Origin: JAJDTT01 sp965116695
Lineage (GTDB): Bacteria > Acidobacteriota > UBA6911 > RPQK01 > JAJDTT01
DNA length: 64,000 bases
Direction of reading: 5' to 3'
Assembly: GCA_965116695.1 (NCBI GenBank)
Contig: OZ220706.1
Span: 3,906,001-3,970,000, forward strand
Below the pieces are notes generated by a model that was given only the letters and a program-made list of their open reading frames with translations, searched no databases and was not told where the DNA came from. The translations under genes and the position numbers were made by a program. Below are positions 1 through 7,653 of this stretch, piece by piece. How positions within the stretch are numbered: the first letter of the stretch is position 1; each line of letters starts with the position of its first letter.

Positions 1-1076
1 ACGAGAGGGTCAGCGTCTATCCACTGGCCAACGGTCCCTTCCAGGTCCAGGAATGGGCCTCCGGCAGCCATATCCTGCTGGTCCGAAATCCGGCCTACAA
101 CCTGGGCCCGCCTCCCGGCCTGGAGCGGATCCTGGTGCGGGTGATTCCCGATCTCAACGCCCTGGCCATCGCCGTCTCCACCCGGCAGGTCCACCTGACG
201 GACGGCTGGCTCACCCTGGAACAGGCCCGCGAACTGGAGGAGACTCCCGGCATCGAAATCCGGTATGTCGATTCGGCCTGGCTGGAGCATGCCACCTTGC
301 AGATCAAAGACCCTCCTTTCGACGACCTGAGGGTGCGGCGGGCACTCCTTCTGGCCATCGACCGGGCCGGGATCAACCACGCCATCTTCCGGGGAAAGCA
401 GCCCCCGGCCCACTCCTGGATCCACCCCAGTCATCCGGCCCACAACCCCAAGCTGTTCCGGTACGGCTATGATCCGGAACGGGCGCAACGGCTCCTGGAG
501 CAGGCCGGTTGGTCCAGGGAAGGGGACGGGCCGCTCCGGAACGCCCGGGGAGAGACCATGCGCCTGACCCTGATCACCATCGCGGGGGACAGGACCCGGC
601 TGCAGGTGGTTTCGGTGCTCCAGGCCCTGTGGCAGGAGTTGGGCATCCAGGTGGAAATCCGGCCCGAGTCGGCGCGGCTGCTCTTTCCGGACACGCTGCA
701 GAAGCAGAATCTGCAACCGGGAGGCGTGGCCGTCTGGCGCTGGGTGATCCAGCCCGAGGCCACGGTCTCCGCCTACGGGTTATGGTGGCCCAAGGGTACG
801 AACCTGGACCAGTTGACGGAGGGGTCTCCCTGGGACAGGGTCCAGGAGAACAAGGACCTGATCCGGCAGGCGCTGGGCACCATCGACGACGAAAAACGCT
901 ACGGCCTGCTGCGCCGCCAGCAGGAGGTCTGGGTTCGCGAGCTGCCCACCCTGCCCCTGTACTGGCACGTCCGGGTCGTGAGCATGGACCGGCGGTTGGA
1001 AGGGTACACTCCGTATCCGGACCAATACCTGGGTTGGGGAGTACACGAGTGGAGTTTGGGACCCGTACGACCGTAG
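1..1076 (+). CDS. ABC transporter substrate-binding protein, family 5 (5'-truncated by window edge)
   Basis: Extracytoplasmic binding protein of a peptide/nickel/opine-type ABC importer (SBP_bac_5 family), presented here as its C-terminal ~357 residues; the frame is open from base 3, so the signal peptide and first lobe lie outside the window. Visible family features are a YPLANGPFQVQEW-like segment near the left edge, an LRVRRALLLAIDR block (typical of the second lobe) and a late WHVRVVSMDRRLEGY segment. Stop is TAG at 1074-1076. It lies directly upstream of two cognate permease genes, separated by a short hairpin repeat at 1073-1098, so it is probably the first gene of the transport operon. 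The ligand cannot be read from sequence; peptides or oligosaccharides are both possible. Confidence 0.85.
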   Translation, partial: ERVSVYPLANGPFQVQEWASGSHILLVRNPAYNLGPPPGLERILVRVIPDLNALAIAVSTRQVHLTDGWLTLEQARELEETPGIEIRYVDSAWLEHATLQIKDPPFDDLRVRRALLLAIDRAGINHAIFRGKQPPAHSWIHPSHPAHNPKLFRYGYDPERAQRLLEQAGWSREGDGPLRNARGETMRLTLITIAGDRTRLQVVSVLQALWQELGIQVEIRPESARLLFPDTLQKQNLQPGGVAVWRWVIQPEATVSAYGLWWPKGTNLDQLTEGSPWDRVQENKDLIRQALGTIDDEKRYGLLRRQQEVWVRELPTLPLYWHVRVVSMDRRLEGYTPYPDQYLGWGVHEWSLGPVRP

Positions 1077-1098
1077 GGGCACCCCTTGTGGGTGCCCT
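1073..1098. repeat. Short hairpin repeat between binding protein and permease genes
   Basis: GGGCACCC at 1077-1084 pairs with GGGTGCCC at 1090-1097 around a 5-base CTTGT loop. It begins at the stop codon of the binding-protein gene. It belongs to the window-wide hairpin family and could act as an RNA-stabilising or attenuating hairpin within the operon; there is no T-tract. Confidence 0.7.
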
Positions 1099-1155
1099 CT
1101 TTGTTCCTCTGCTCCTCGTTTCTCCTGTCGTGGGATCTCCCAACGGAGCCGATTG

Positions 1156-2112
1156 ATGTATCGACATTTGCTGAAGCGCGCGGCGCAGACCATCCCCGTG
1201 GTCTTCTTCGTCACCGTCGTCGTCTTCACCCTGATGCAACTGGCGCCCGGAGACCCCATGGACATGCTGGTGCTGTCCAATCCCAACGTGACGCCGGAGG
1301 AGGTCGAGCGATTGAGGGCCGTCTACGGCCTGGACGATCCGATTCATGTCCAATACTTCCGCTGGTTGTCCCAGGTCGCCCGGGGGAACCTGGGATACTC
1401 CCGCCTCTACCACCGGCCCATCACCAGCATCCTTCCCCACCGCCTGGCCAACACCCTGGCCCTGACCGGACTCAGCCTGCTGGTGAGCATCCTCGTCGCC
1501 ATACCCATCGGGGTCTACAGCGCACTGCGCCAGTATTCCGCGGCGGACTATCTGCTTTCTCTGGTGGCCTTCGTGGGGATCTCCTTCCCCGTGTTCTGGT
1601 CCGGGATTCTGGTCATCCTCCTCTTCTCCGTGGTTCTCGGCTGGTTGCCGCCCGGAGGGCATCCCTCCATCGAGCCGGGTCTGGGCTTCTGGGGGCAGGC
1701 CCGGTACTACGTGGCTCCGGTCCTGGTGCTGAGCCTTTTCAGCACCGCCAGTTGGATGCGCTACATGCGCTCCAGCCTGTTGGAGGTGATCCGCCAGGAC
1801 TACATTCTGACCGCCCGGGCCAAGGGTCTTGCGGGGCGGGTGATCTGGGTGCGCCACGCGCTCCGGAACGCGTTGATTCCCATCGTGACCCTGATCGCCC
1901 TGACCATTCCCTCCCTGATCGGCGGAGCCGTGGTGACCGAGATCGTCTTCTCCTGGCCCGGCATGGGGAGATTGATCTTCGATTCGCTGATGAACAACGA
2001 CTACTACCTGGCCATGGCCATCTTCCTCATCTTCGGATTGCTGGTGGCCCTGTTCAATCTGCTGGCCGAAGTGGCCTACGCCTTTTTGGACCCCCGGATC
2101 CGGATGGAGTAA
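1156..2112 (+). CDS. ABC transporter permease, DppB/OppB type
   Basis: Inner-membrane permease of a peptide-type ABC importer, 318 residues, the usual DppB length. It starts MYRHLLKRAAQTIPVVF with a first membrane helix at about residues 10-30, followed by the periplasmic PGDPMDML region and further hydrophobic segments. The EAA loop that contacts the ATPase is visible around residues 214-243 (DYILTARAKGLAGRVIW then RHALRNALIPIV). A TTG codon lies immediately upstream of the ATG at 1156; the ATG is preferred. The next gene, the partner DppC-type permease, begins 9 bases after the stop. No ATPase genes are in the window; they must lie upstream or elsewhere. Confidence 0.9.
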   Translation: MYRHLLKRAAQTIPVVFFVTVVVFTLMQLAPGDPMDMLVLSNPNVTPEEVERLRAVYGLDDPIHVQYFRWLSQVARGNLGYSRLYHRPITSILPHRLANTLALTGLSLLVSILVAIPIGVYSALRQYSAADYLLSLVAFVGISFPVFWSGILVILLFSVVLGWLPPGGHPSIEPGLGFWGQARYYVAPVLVLSLFSTASWMRYMRSSLLEVIRQDYILTARAKGLAGRVIWVRHALRNALIPIVTLIALTIPSLIGGAVVTEIVFSWPGMGRLIFDSLMNNDYYLAMAIFLIFGLLVALFNLLAEVAYAFLDPRIRME

Positions 2113-2121
2113 CCGGCGACC

Positions 2122-2976
2122 ATGGAACCGTCTCGAACCCCATCGGGTGTCACCGCCTGGCAAAGGCTCCGCCGGCATCGCCTGGCCATGGTCTCGTTGA
2201 CCGTGCTGGGACTCATCGTCCTGGTGTCGCTGCTGGGACCCTGGCTCTCGCCTCACAGCTACAGCCGTGTCCATCTGCAGCAGAATCTCGAACCCCCCTC
2301 CGCGTCCCATTGGCTGGGAACGGACGAGCTGGGCCGCGACGTGCTGACGCGGCTGCTCCAGGGAGGGCGGGTCTCCCTCTTCGTGGGACTCTCGGCGGCC
2401 TTGCTGAGCGCCCTGGCCGGCATCCTCATCGGCGCCGTCTCGGGATACTTCGGAGGTTTCATCGACACCCTGTTAATGCGTTTCACCGACCTCATGCTCT
2501 CCATCCCCAGCCTGCCCCTGCTCCTGATCCTCTCCCGCCTGGGGAAGGGGACCGTCTGGGAGATCATCGGCATCCTGGTGATCTTCGGGTGGATGAGCCT
2601 GGCGCGCATCGTTCGCGGCTCCTTCCTGTCGCTACGGGAGATGGAGTTCGTGGACTCGGCCAGGGTGGTGGGGATTCCCCACTGGAGGATCATCCTGCGG
2701 CACATCCTGCCCAACACCATGGCGCCCATCATCGTCTACGCCACCCTCAACCTGGGCTACGCCATCCTGGCCGAGTCCAGCCTCAGCTACCTGGGACTCG
2801 GCATCCAGCCCCCCCTGCCCAGTTGGGGCAACATGCTGCTCAACGCTCAGCACTATTTGAAGGCCGCCCCGTGGCTGGCCGTCTTCCCGGGCCTCTTGAT
2901 TTTCGTGAGCCTGTTGAGCGTAAATTTTCTGGGGGACGGGCTCCGGGACGCCTTGGACCCCCGTCTGAAGATCTGA
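2122..2976 (+). CDS. ABC transporter permease, DppC/OppC type
   Basis: Second permease of the importer, 284 residues. It has a cytoplasmic N-terminus then a helix (RLAMVSLTVLGLIVLVSLLG), the typical WLGTDELGRDVLTRLLQGGR signature of DppC-like permeases at about residues 66-85, and an EAA loop (EFVDSARVVGIPHWRIILRH) near residues 174-193. It ends LGDGLRDALDPRLKI, a standard family C-terminus. It forms a heterodimer with the upstream gene product and follows it by 9 bases, so co-translation is likely. A small inverted repeat follows the stop before the next gene. Confidence 0.92.
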   Translation: MEPSRTPSGVTAWQRLRRHRLAMVSLTVLGLIVLVSLLGPWLSPHSYSRVHLQQNLEPPSASHWLGTDELGRDVLTRLLQGGRVSLFVGLSAALLSALAGILIGAVSGYFGGFIDTLLMRFTDLMLSIPSLPLLLILSRLGKGTVWEIIGILVIFGWMSLARIVRGSFLSLREMEFVDSARVVGIPHWRIILRHILPNTMAPIIVYATLNLGYAILAESSLSYLGLGIQPPLPSWGNMLLNAQHYLKAAPWLAVFPGLLIFVSLLSVNFLGDGLRDALDPRLKI

Positions 2977-3018
2977 AAAAACCTCCCTCGGGGGGAGATT
3001 CGATAAGGAGTGACCGCA

Positions 3019-5226
3019 ATGCCATCGACCCTGCACCAGAACGTCGCCCTGCTCAGGAGCGAGGCCTCGCGGCAACTCTATGTTCAGGAAGCACAGGAGC
3101 GAGACCGGATCTACGAGTTCACCGACGCCTGGGGCGAGCGGGCCCGCTGGCTCAAGGGAGAGTACGCCTATCTGGCCCCCAACGGCGCCTCCGCCTTTCT
3201 CAACCGGCTGAACCTGAAGCACGACACCGTGGGCGAGAAGGAGTTGCGGGAATCGATCCGGAAATACCAGACTCTCGTGATTCCCAATGCCGCCCGGCTT
3301 GAAGAGAGCACCCTTTCCCGGATCCGGGACCGCCTCCGGGACCCGGATTTCTTTCTCATGGTCACCGGCAGGACCAATCTCCCCGGCTCCCTCCTGGGTC
3401 TGGAACGATCCCGGCTGGAACGGCCCCACGGCTACAGCGGATGGGGGTGGACGGCCGAGTCCCCGTTCGGCGACACGTCCGTCTGGGAGGATCTCTACGT
3501 CACAGGGGCCCGCGGCGCGGCCGTTCACCGCGTCGAGGCCGCCGCCGGCGCAGAGGTCGCAGCCGGCCTCTACGAGATTACGGGAGACCTCCGGAACGCC
3601 TCCACGGCCACCCGGAGCCGGCTCGGCGACGGGATCGTCCTCACCGGAAACACCCTCTACGCGGCCAACCAGATCTTCGAGTTCCTGGGCGGCGTGCTGC
3701 AGGCCCACCTCTGCGTGGACGAGATCCGGAACTGGAACAATCCGGTCCACTGGGGGGACACGCTGGTCTACTTCCTGGCCCGTCTCCTCAAGGAACGGAA
3801 CCAGTCACTGCCCTCCTCCCGGCTGCGCGCGTTCGGCAGCTACCGGGGCGTCCTCTCCCTGCGGCACGACGTGGACCAGTCCGCCGACCTGGCCATGCTG
3901 GAGTACGAGGCGGCCAATCTGGTCCCGGCCAGTTGGGACATCCTGGACTGGGTCATCGCGGACGATTCCGCCACCGAGGAGCAGTCGCGGCTCTGGGTCC
4001 GCGAGGTCGCCAAGTACGAGTTTCTGGAGGCGGGGCTGCACAACGACAGCCTGGCGGGGGGTCCCCCCACCTACCTGGTGGGAAAGGGTCTCCACGAACA
4101 CATCCGGATCACCGAGGAGCGCCTGGGGATCCGGGTCTACACCTGCGGCCGGCACGGCGGCGCCCACGCCCACCCCGAGACGCTGGACGCCATGGATTAC
4201 GCGTACGAGCAGGCGCCCGACCTGTTGGGAACCTGCACCTTCTGCTTCTACGACATGTGGGAGTATGGCGAGCACGCCTACGAGACCGACGGCAGCACCA
4301 CCGTGGCCAGCTCCGGCTTCTGGTTCCCCTACCATCCGGTCGTCACCCAGGTGGGGAAGCACAAGGCTCTGCGGGGTTGGGACCGGACCCACGAATACGA
4401 CTGTGACTACGATCTGGTGGACCTGATCTACTCGGGACGGCATGGGAAGGCGCCTTCGCCGGCTCTGGAAGCCTCCACGCGAAAGCCTCCCTGGGAGTTC
4501 GAGCTGGGCTCCGGCGAGGGCAAAGCAGACCCGTACCGGTTGGAAAACGGAGTCTACACCCTCCAATACCATCCCCTCTTCAGCGCCGACGGCAGCGTCA
4601 ACCAGGGGCGCGGGACCCTCGACTACCTGATCTACGCCATCATTCGCGCGGAGCGTCTCGGATTCTGGCTGGCCAGCGAGAAGATGCTGTACGAGACCAT
4701 GACCGGCTATGAGTCCATCCGATTCCGCACCAACTCTACGGAGAGCGTGACCGTGGCCAACCCCACCGGCCGGCGCCTGGAAGGGTTCATGGTGGAGAGC
4801 GACGTTCCCGTGGAAGGGGTCTCGGCGGACGGAGTGAACTACATTCACATCGTGGACGGACGCTATTTCACGGCGCCGCCCCTGGACCCCGGCGAGCAGG
4901 TGACGCTCCGACTGGGTTCCCCGCCCCCCGGCTGCCCCCTGCTTCTGAACGCCAATTCCAAGGGCCTTCAGATCTTGAACGCGATCTACGATTCCGGCGG
5001 CTCAACCGTCACCCTGGATCTGAAGCTGATTCGCCGCCACGGCCTCTGCCTTTACAACGTCCGGCCGGAAAGGGATTATCGAGTGACCGTCCGGGCCCGG
5101 GATTGGACCCGGGTCCAGGTCTGCAGATCCCGTCCCGAGAAGATCCTGGCTTTCGAATTGGAGGGAGACCAGAACCGATTCGTCCGGTTCGGGGTCGAGG
5201 TCGAGCTCCTGCCGGAGGACGAATGA
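3019..5226 (+). CDS. Polysaccharide-deacetylase-like multidomain protein
   Basis: Protein of 735 residues without a recognisable signal peptide. The ATG at 3019 is preferred because AAGGAG at 3005-3010 gives a good ribosome-site spacing; a GTG at 3010 is in frame. Three regions are visible. Residues ~60-120 look like a glutamine-amidotransferase-like or beta-galactosidase-trimerisation fold (YQTLVIPNAARL). Residues ~270-470 carry an LRHDVDQS motif (HDVD at ~282-285) and a later CGRHGGAHAHPET segment, as in NodB/CE4-superfamily enzymes. A beta-rich C-terminal domain follows (PTGRRLEGFMVES; LDPGEQVTLRL). It is likely to act on a carbohydrate. It sits between a transporter and an acetyltransferase, so the cluster may import and process a modified sugar or peptide. 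The exact reaction is not determinable. Confidence 0.55.
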   Translation: MPSTLHQNVALLRSEASRQLYVQEAQERDRIYEFTDAWGERARWLKGEYAYLAPNGASAFLNRLNLKHDTVGEKELRESIRKYQTLVIPNAARLEESTLSRIRDRLRDPDFFLMVTGRTNLPGSLLGLERSRLERPHGYSGWGWTAESPFGDTSVWEDLYVTGARGAAVHRVEAAAGAEVAAGLYEITGDLRNASTATRSRLGDGIVLTGNTLYAANQIFEFLGGVLQAHLCVDEIRNWNNPVHWGDTLVYFLARLLKERNQSLPSSRLRAFGSYRGVLSLRHDVDQSADLAMLEYEAANLVPASWDILDWVIADDSATEEQSRLWVREVAKYEFLEAGLHNDSLAGGPPTYLVGKGLHEHIRITEERLGIRVYTCGRHGGAHAHPETLDAMDYAYEQAPDLLGTCTFCFYDMWEYGEHAYETDGSTTVASSGFWFPYHPVVTQVGKHKALRGWDRTHEYDCDYDLVDLIYSGRHGKAPSPALEASTRKPPWEFELGSGEGKADPYRLENGVYTLQYHPLFSADGSVNQGRGTLDYLIYAIIRAERLGFWLASEKMLYETMTGYESIRFRTNSTESVTVANPTGRRLEGFMVESDVPVEGVSADGVNYIHIVDGRYFTAPPLDPGEQVTLRLGSPPPGCPLLLNANSKGLQILNAIYDSGGSTVTLDLKLIRRHGLCLYNVRPERDYRVTVRARDWTRVQVCRSRPEKILAFELEGDQNRFVRFGVEVELLPEDE

Positions 5227-6422
5227 GCATCGAGCTGCGGGCCCTTTCCGCCGAAGACTATCCCGCCTGGATCCGGGCCAAGTACAGCGGTTTCGGATAC
5301 GGCATCCCGGAATCGCAGCTACTGAACACTCCGGTGGAATTGGACCGGTCGTTGGCCGCCTACGACTCGGGCCGGATCGTGGGCACCATCAACGTGCACA
5401 CCTTCCGGATGCGGATCCCGGGAGGTTGGCTCCCCATGGCCGGGGTGGCCGGAGTGACGGTCCAGCCCACGCACCGGCGGCGCGGACTCATGACCCGGAT
5501 GATGAACCGCCAGCTCCGGGACATGCATGACCGGGGAGAGCCGGCCACCGGCCTCTACGCCTCCGAGAGCGTCATCTACGGCCGCTTCGGGTACGGGATC
5601 GCCACCTTCCACGAGTCCTGGTCCATCGACCGGCTGCGGACGCAGATGATCCCGGGAGACTCGGGAGCCGGACGGGTGGAAATCGTTTCCCGTTCCGAGG
5701 CGCTGGATCTGTTGCCGGAGGTTCGCGAGAAAGCCTGTTACGGGCGAGCCGGGGCCATCCATCGCCGAACCGCGCGCTGGGAGCAGGCGCTGGGCGACCC
5801 CGAGGACCAGGATCGCCCGGACCGGACCCGGTTGATCCGCGTCGTCTACCGGGACGGGCCCGGTGTCGACGGCTATGCGCTCTACCGGATCCGCCCCCGG
5901 GACCACGTCGTCTCCGTGGAGGAACTCTGCGGCGTCAACGCGCGCGCCCGAAGAGCCCTTTGGCAGTTCTGCTTCGGCGTGGACCTGATGAGAACCATCA
6001 AGGCTCGCCACTGCCCCTTGGAGGACCCTCTGCCCTGGATGCTGGCCGACCCGCGCCACCTGAAGCGCATTCCCTGCGATTCTCTCTGGCTGCGCCTCAT
6101 TGACGCGCGGGCCGCTCTCTCCGCCCGGCGTTACGCTTCATCCGGCAGGCTGGTTCTGGAATTGGAGGATGCGAGCTGCCCCTGGAACCGGGGCCGCTTC
6201 GAGCTGGAAGGAAGTCCCGACGGAGCCGCCTGCCGGCCCACCACCCGGCAGCCGGACCTGGAGCTCACGGCCAACGAGCTGGGCGCCGTCTACCTCGGCG
6301 GCGTCAGCTTCCTGACCCTCGCTCGCGCGTCCCGCATCCGGGCCCACAACCTCAAGAAACTCGCCCAAGCCGACGCCATGTTCCGCGTCACCCCGCCCCC
6401 CTGGTGCAGCGAGCATTTTTAA
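5223..6422 (+). CDS. Eis-type GNAT N-acetyltransferase
   Basis: A 399-residue member of the Eis-like family (GNAT domain, second GNAT-like lobe, C-terminal SCP2-like domain). The acetyl-CoA site is visible as VTVQPTHRRRGLMTRMM at ~residues 76-94. The IYGRFGYGIA motif supplies the tyrosine expected to be the general acid. The chain ends in WCSEHF, matching the family habit of using the C-terminal carboxylate with a terminal Phe. The ATG at 5223 overlaps the stop of the preceding gene (ATGA), indicating translational coupling; a longer open frame from 5103 is ignored for that reason. Family members acetylate amines on aminoglycosides, peptides or polyamines; the substrate here is unknown. Confidence 0.85.
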   Translation: MSIELRALSAEDYPAWIRAKYSGFGYGIPESQLLNTPVELDRSLAAYDSGRIVGTINVHTFRMRIPGGWLPMAGVAGVTVQPTHRRRGLMTRMMNRQLRDMHDRGEPATGLYASESVIYGRFGYGIATFHESWSIDRLRTQMIPGDSGAGRVEIVSRSEALDLLPEVREKACYGRAGAIHRRTARWEQALGDPEDQDRPDRTRLIRVVYRDGPGVDGYALYRIRPRDHVVSVEELCGVNARARRALWQFCFGVDLMRTIKARHCPLEDPLPWMLADPRHLKRIPCDSLWLRLIDARAALSARRYASSGRLVLELEDASCPWNRGRFELEGSPDGAACRPTTRQPDLELTANELGAVYLGGVSFLTLARASRIRAHNLKKLAQADAMFRVTPPPWCSEHF

Positions 6423-6423
6423 A

Positions 6424-6496
6424 GGAGCGGCGACTTTCCTGTCGCCGAAAAGGGGGGGGTGAAGGGGGGACTGGAAGTCCCCCCTGTACAATCCTG
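6424..6496. repeat. Left copy of a ~72-bp direct repeat (two hairpins)
   Basis: Contains a GGCGAC..GTCGCC hairpin, a purine run and a second GGGGGACT..AGTCCCCC hairpin, ending in TACAATCCTG. It is almost identical to 7438-7508 (one substitution plus two single-base length differences in homopurine runs). The two copies flank the two-gene cassette 6650-7367. It starts two bases after the acetyltransferase stop. Confidence 0.85.
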
Positions 6497-6649
6497 GCCA
6501 GAGAGGAAAGGGATACCGGTTTTGATTGAATTTCACTGCCAAGTGCCGTTAGGATTTTTCTTGTAGGAGTTATGGGAGGGGAAGAATCGGCGCCGGGCGG
6601 GGATGATAGGGATAGCTGATGTGAAATTGGCACGTGGGGTCAAGGTGCT

Positions 6650-6925
6650 ATGAGGACGACATTTCTGTTCGCGATCCCGGATTTCATTTCCGGTTGCGCT
6701 CGAATGCTCGACATTGGAGGTGTCTACGATTTCTACAACGAGAGTCGGGACGGCGACGCGGCCGATGCTCGGGCAGTTTATAGTGACTTTAGAATGGTTG
6801 GCCAAGATCTTCAGTGGGCGATGGAGACTTACCGTACAGCCCATCGTGACAAGCTCACATCTCAAAATCTCAGGGTTGCCTTTCAGCAGGAAAATGCTGC
6901 GGTGAGGCATGGCGCGAACGAGTAA
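6650..6925 (+). CDS. Small conserved hypothetical protein
   Basis: 91 residues (MRTTFLFAIPDFISGCARML start). The LFAIPxFxSGxARxLDIG and YNES..EADARA..SDF..VGQDL pattern resembles a widespread family of ~90-residue uncharacterised bacterial proteins, so I regard it as real, but I cannot name a function. There is no membrane helix apart from a weakly hydrophobic N-terminus. The next gene starts 17 bases inside its 3' end, so the two are translationally coupled. Base composition is less GC-rich than in neighbouring genes, consistent with recent acquisition. The pair is bounded by direct repeats at 6424-6496 and 7438-7508. Confidence 0.55.
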   Translation: MRTTFLFAIPDFISGCARMLDIGGVYDFYNESRDGDAADARAVYSDFRMVGQDLQWAMETYRTAHRDKLTSQNLRVAFQQENAAVRHGANE

Positions 6926-7367
6926 ACCGAAAAAGCGCGGGCCGGAACAGGCATCACCTGCCGCTACCGAATCGGGTGCCACCGTCCATATCGCGGCACA
7001 ACAGAGCACCCAAGTCTCCTTCCGTGGTCCAATCCCGCCACCCGAGATCCTTGAAGCTTACGAGAGAGTCCTTATGGGCTCCGCAGACCGCCTACTTACG
7101 ATGGCCGAGGAGCAATCGAGGCATCGCAAGAAGCTTGAGGAAACCGTTGTAAAAAGCGGATCTCGAAGTCAGATCTTGGGAATGCTTCTCGCCTTTGTCT
7201 TGAGTTTGGTGACGATTGTTCTGGGAGGCTTCTTGATTTACCACGACAAGAGTCTGGAGGGATTTGGTCTGGTCCTGGCTGATCTGGTTGCTCTGGTTGG
7301 AGTGTTCATCTACGGAAGACGCACGCAGAGAGAGGAACTAATGGGGGACTGGAAGTCCCCCCTGTAG
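6909..7367 (+). CDS. DUF2335-like membrane protein
   Basis: 152 residues. After a Lys/Arg-rich N-terminus comes SFRGPIPPPEILEAYERV then GSADRLLTMAEEQSRHRKKL, the hallmark of DUF2335 predicted membrane proteins. Two hydrophobic helices follow (about residues 96-118 and 124-139), ending in YGRRTQREE. Function is unknown in the family. The last six sense codons and the TAG stop (DWKSPL then stop) are supplied by a hairpin repeat at 7343-7366, so the native C-terminus was probably replaced when the repeat inserted. It overlaps the upstream small gene by 17 bases. Confidence 0.65.
   Translation: MARTSKPKKRGPEQASPAATESGATVHIAAQQSTQVSFRGPIPPPEILEAYERVLMGSADRLLTMAEEQSRHRKKLEETVVKSGSRSQILGMLLAFVLSLVTIVLGGFLIYHDKSLEGFGLVLADLVALVGVFIYGRRTQREELMGDWKSPL
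7343..7366. repeat. Hairpin repeat forming the end of the DUF2335 gene
   Basis: GGGGGACT (7343-7350) pairs with AGTCCCCC (7354-7361) around GGA. The same hairpin is the second half of the flanking repeats at 6424-6496 and 7438-7508. It provides the C-terminal codons and stop of the overlapping gene. Confidence 0.75.
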
Positions 7368-7437
7368 GCTAGTCGGGATTCCTTTTCGCAGTGATCCGAT
7401 ACTCCCGTCGCGCTGCGACCGGGGTCGCGACGCCCTG

Positions 7438-7508
7438 GGAGCGGCGACATTCCTGTCGCCGAAAGGGGGGGTGAAGGGGGGACTGGAAGTCCCCCCTGTA
7501 CAATCCTG
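7438..7508. repeat. Right copy of the ~72-bp direct repeat
   Basis: Near-identical to 6424-6496. It ends only 8 bases before the CCA end of the tRNA-His gene at 7517. See the finding on the repeat-bounded cassette. Confidence 0.85.
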
Positions 7509-7516
7509 TCAGGCAA

Positions 7517-7594
7517 TGGGGTGGGCGATGGGACTTGAACCCACGGCCACAGGGGCCACAACCCTGTGCTCTACCTGACTGAGCTACGCCCACC
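7517..7594 (-). tRNA. tRNA-His (GTG)
   Basis: Read on the minus strand. The acceptor arm GTGGGCG (7587-7593) pairs with CGCCCAC (7521-7527). The anticodon stem CAGGG/CCCTG encloses loop TTGTGGC with anticodon GTG. The T-arm contains GGTTCAAGTCC. The base preceding the acceptor arm is G (position 7594) and faces a C discriminator (7520), the extra G-1:C73 pair diagnostic of bacterial tRNA-His. CCA is genomically encoded (7517-7519). The 3' end abuts a direct-repeat copy. Confidence 0.96.
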
Positions 7595-7653
7595 ACATAT
7601 TCGAAACGTCACGCCCGGGATTGAGGCTTCCGGGCGGAAGGACCGCTATTCTA

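Noticed and set aside
574..2310. 578-residue minus-strand frame over the ABC transporter genes
   Set aside because: Low-complexity His/Gln/Gly-rich translation; the plus strand encodes clear permeases.
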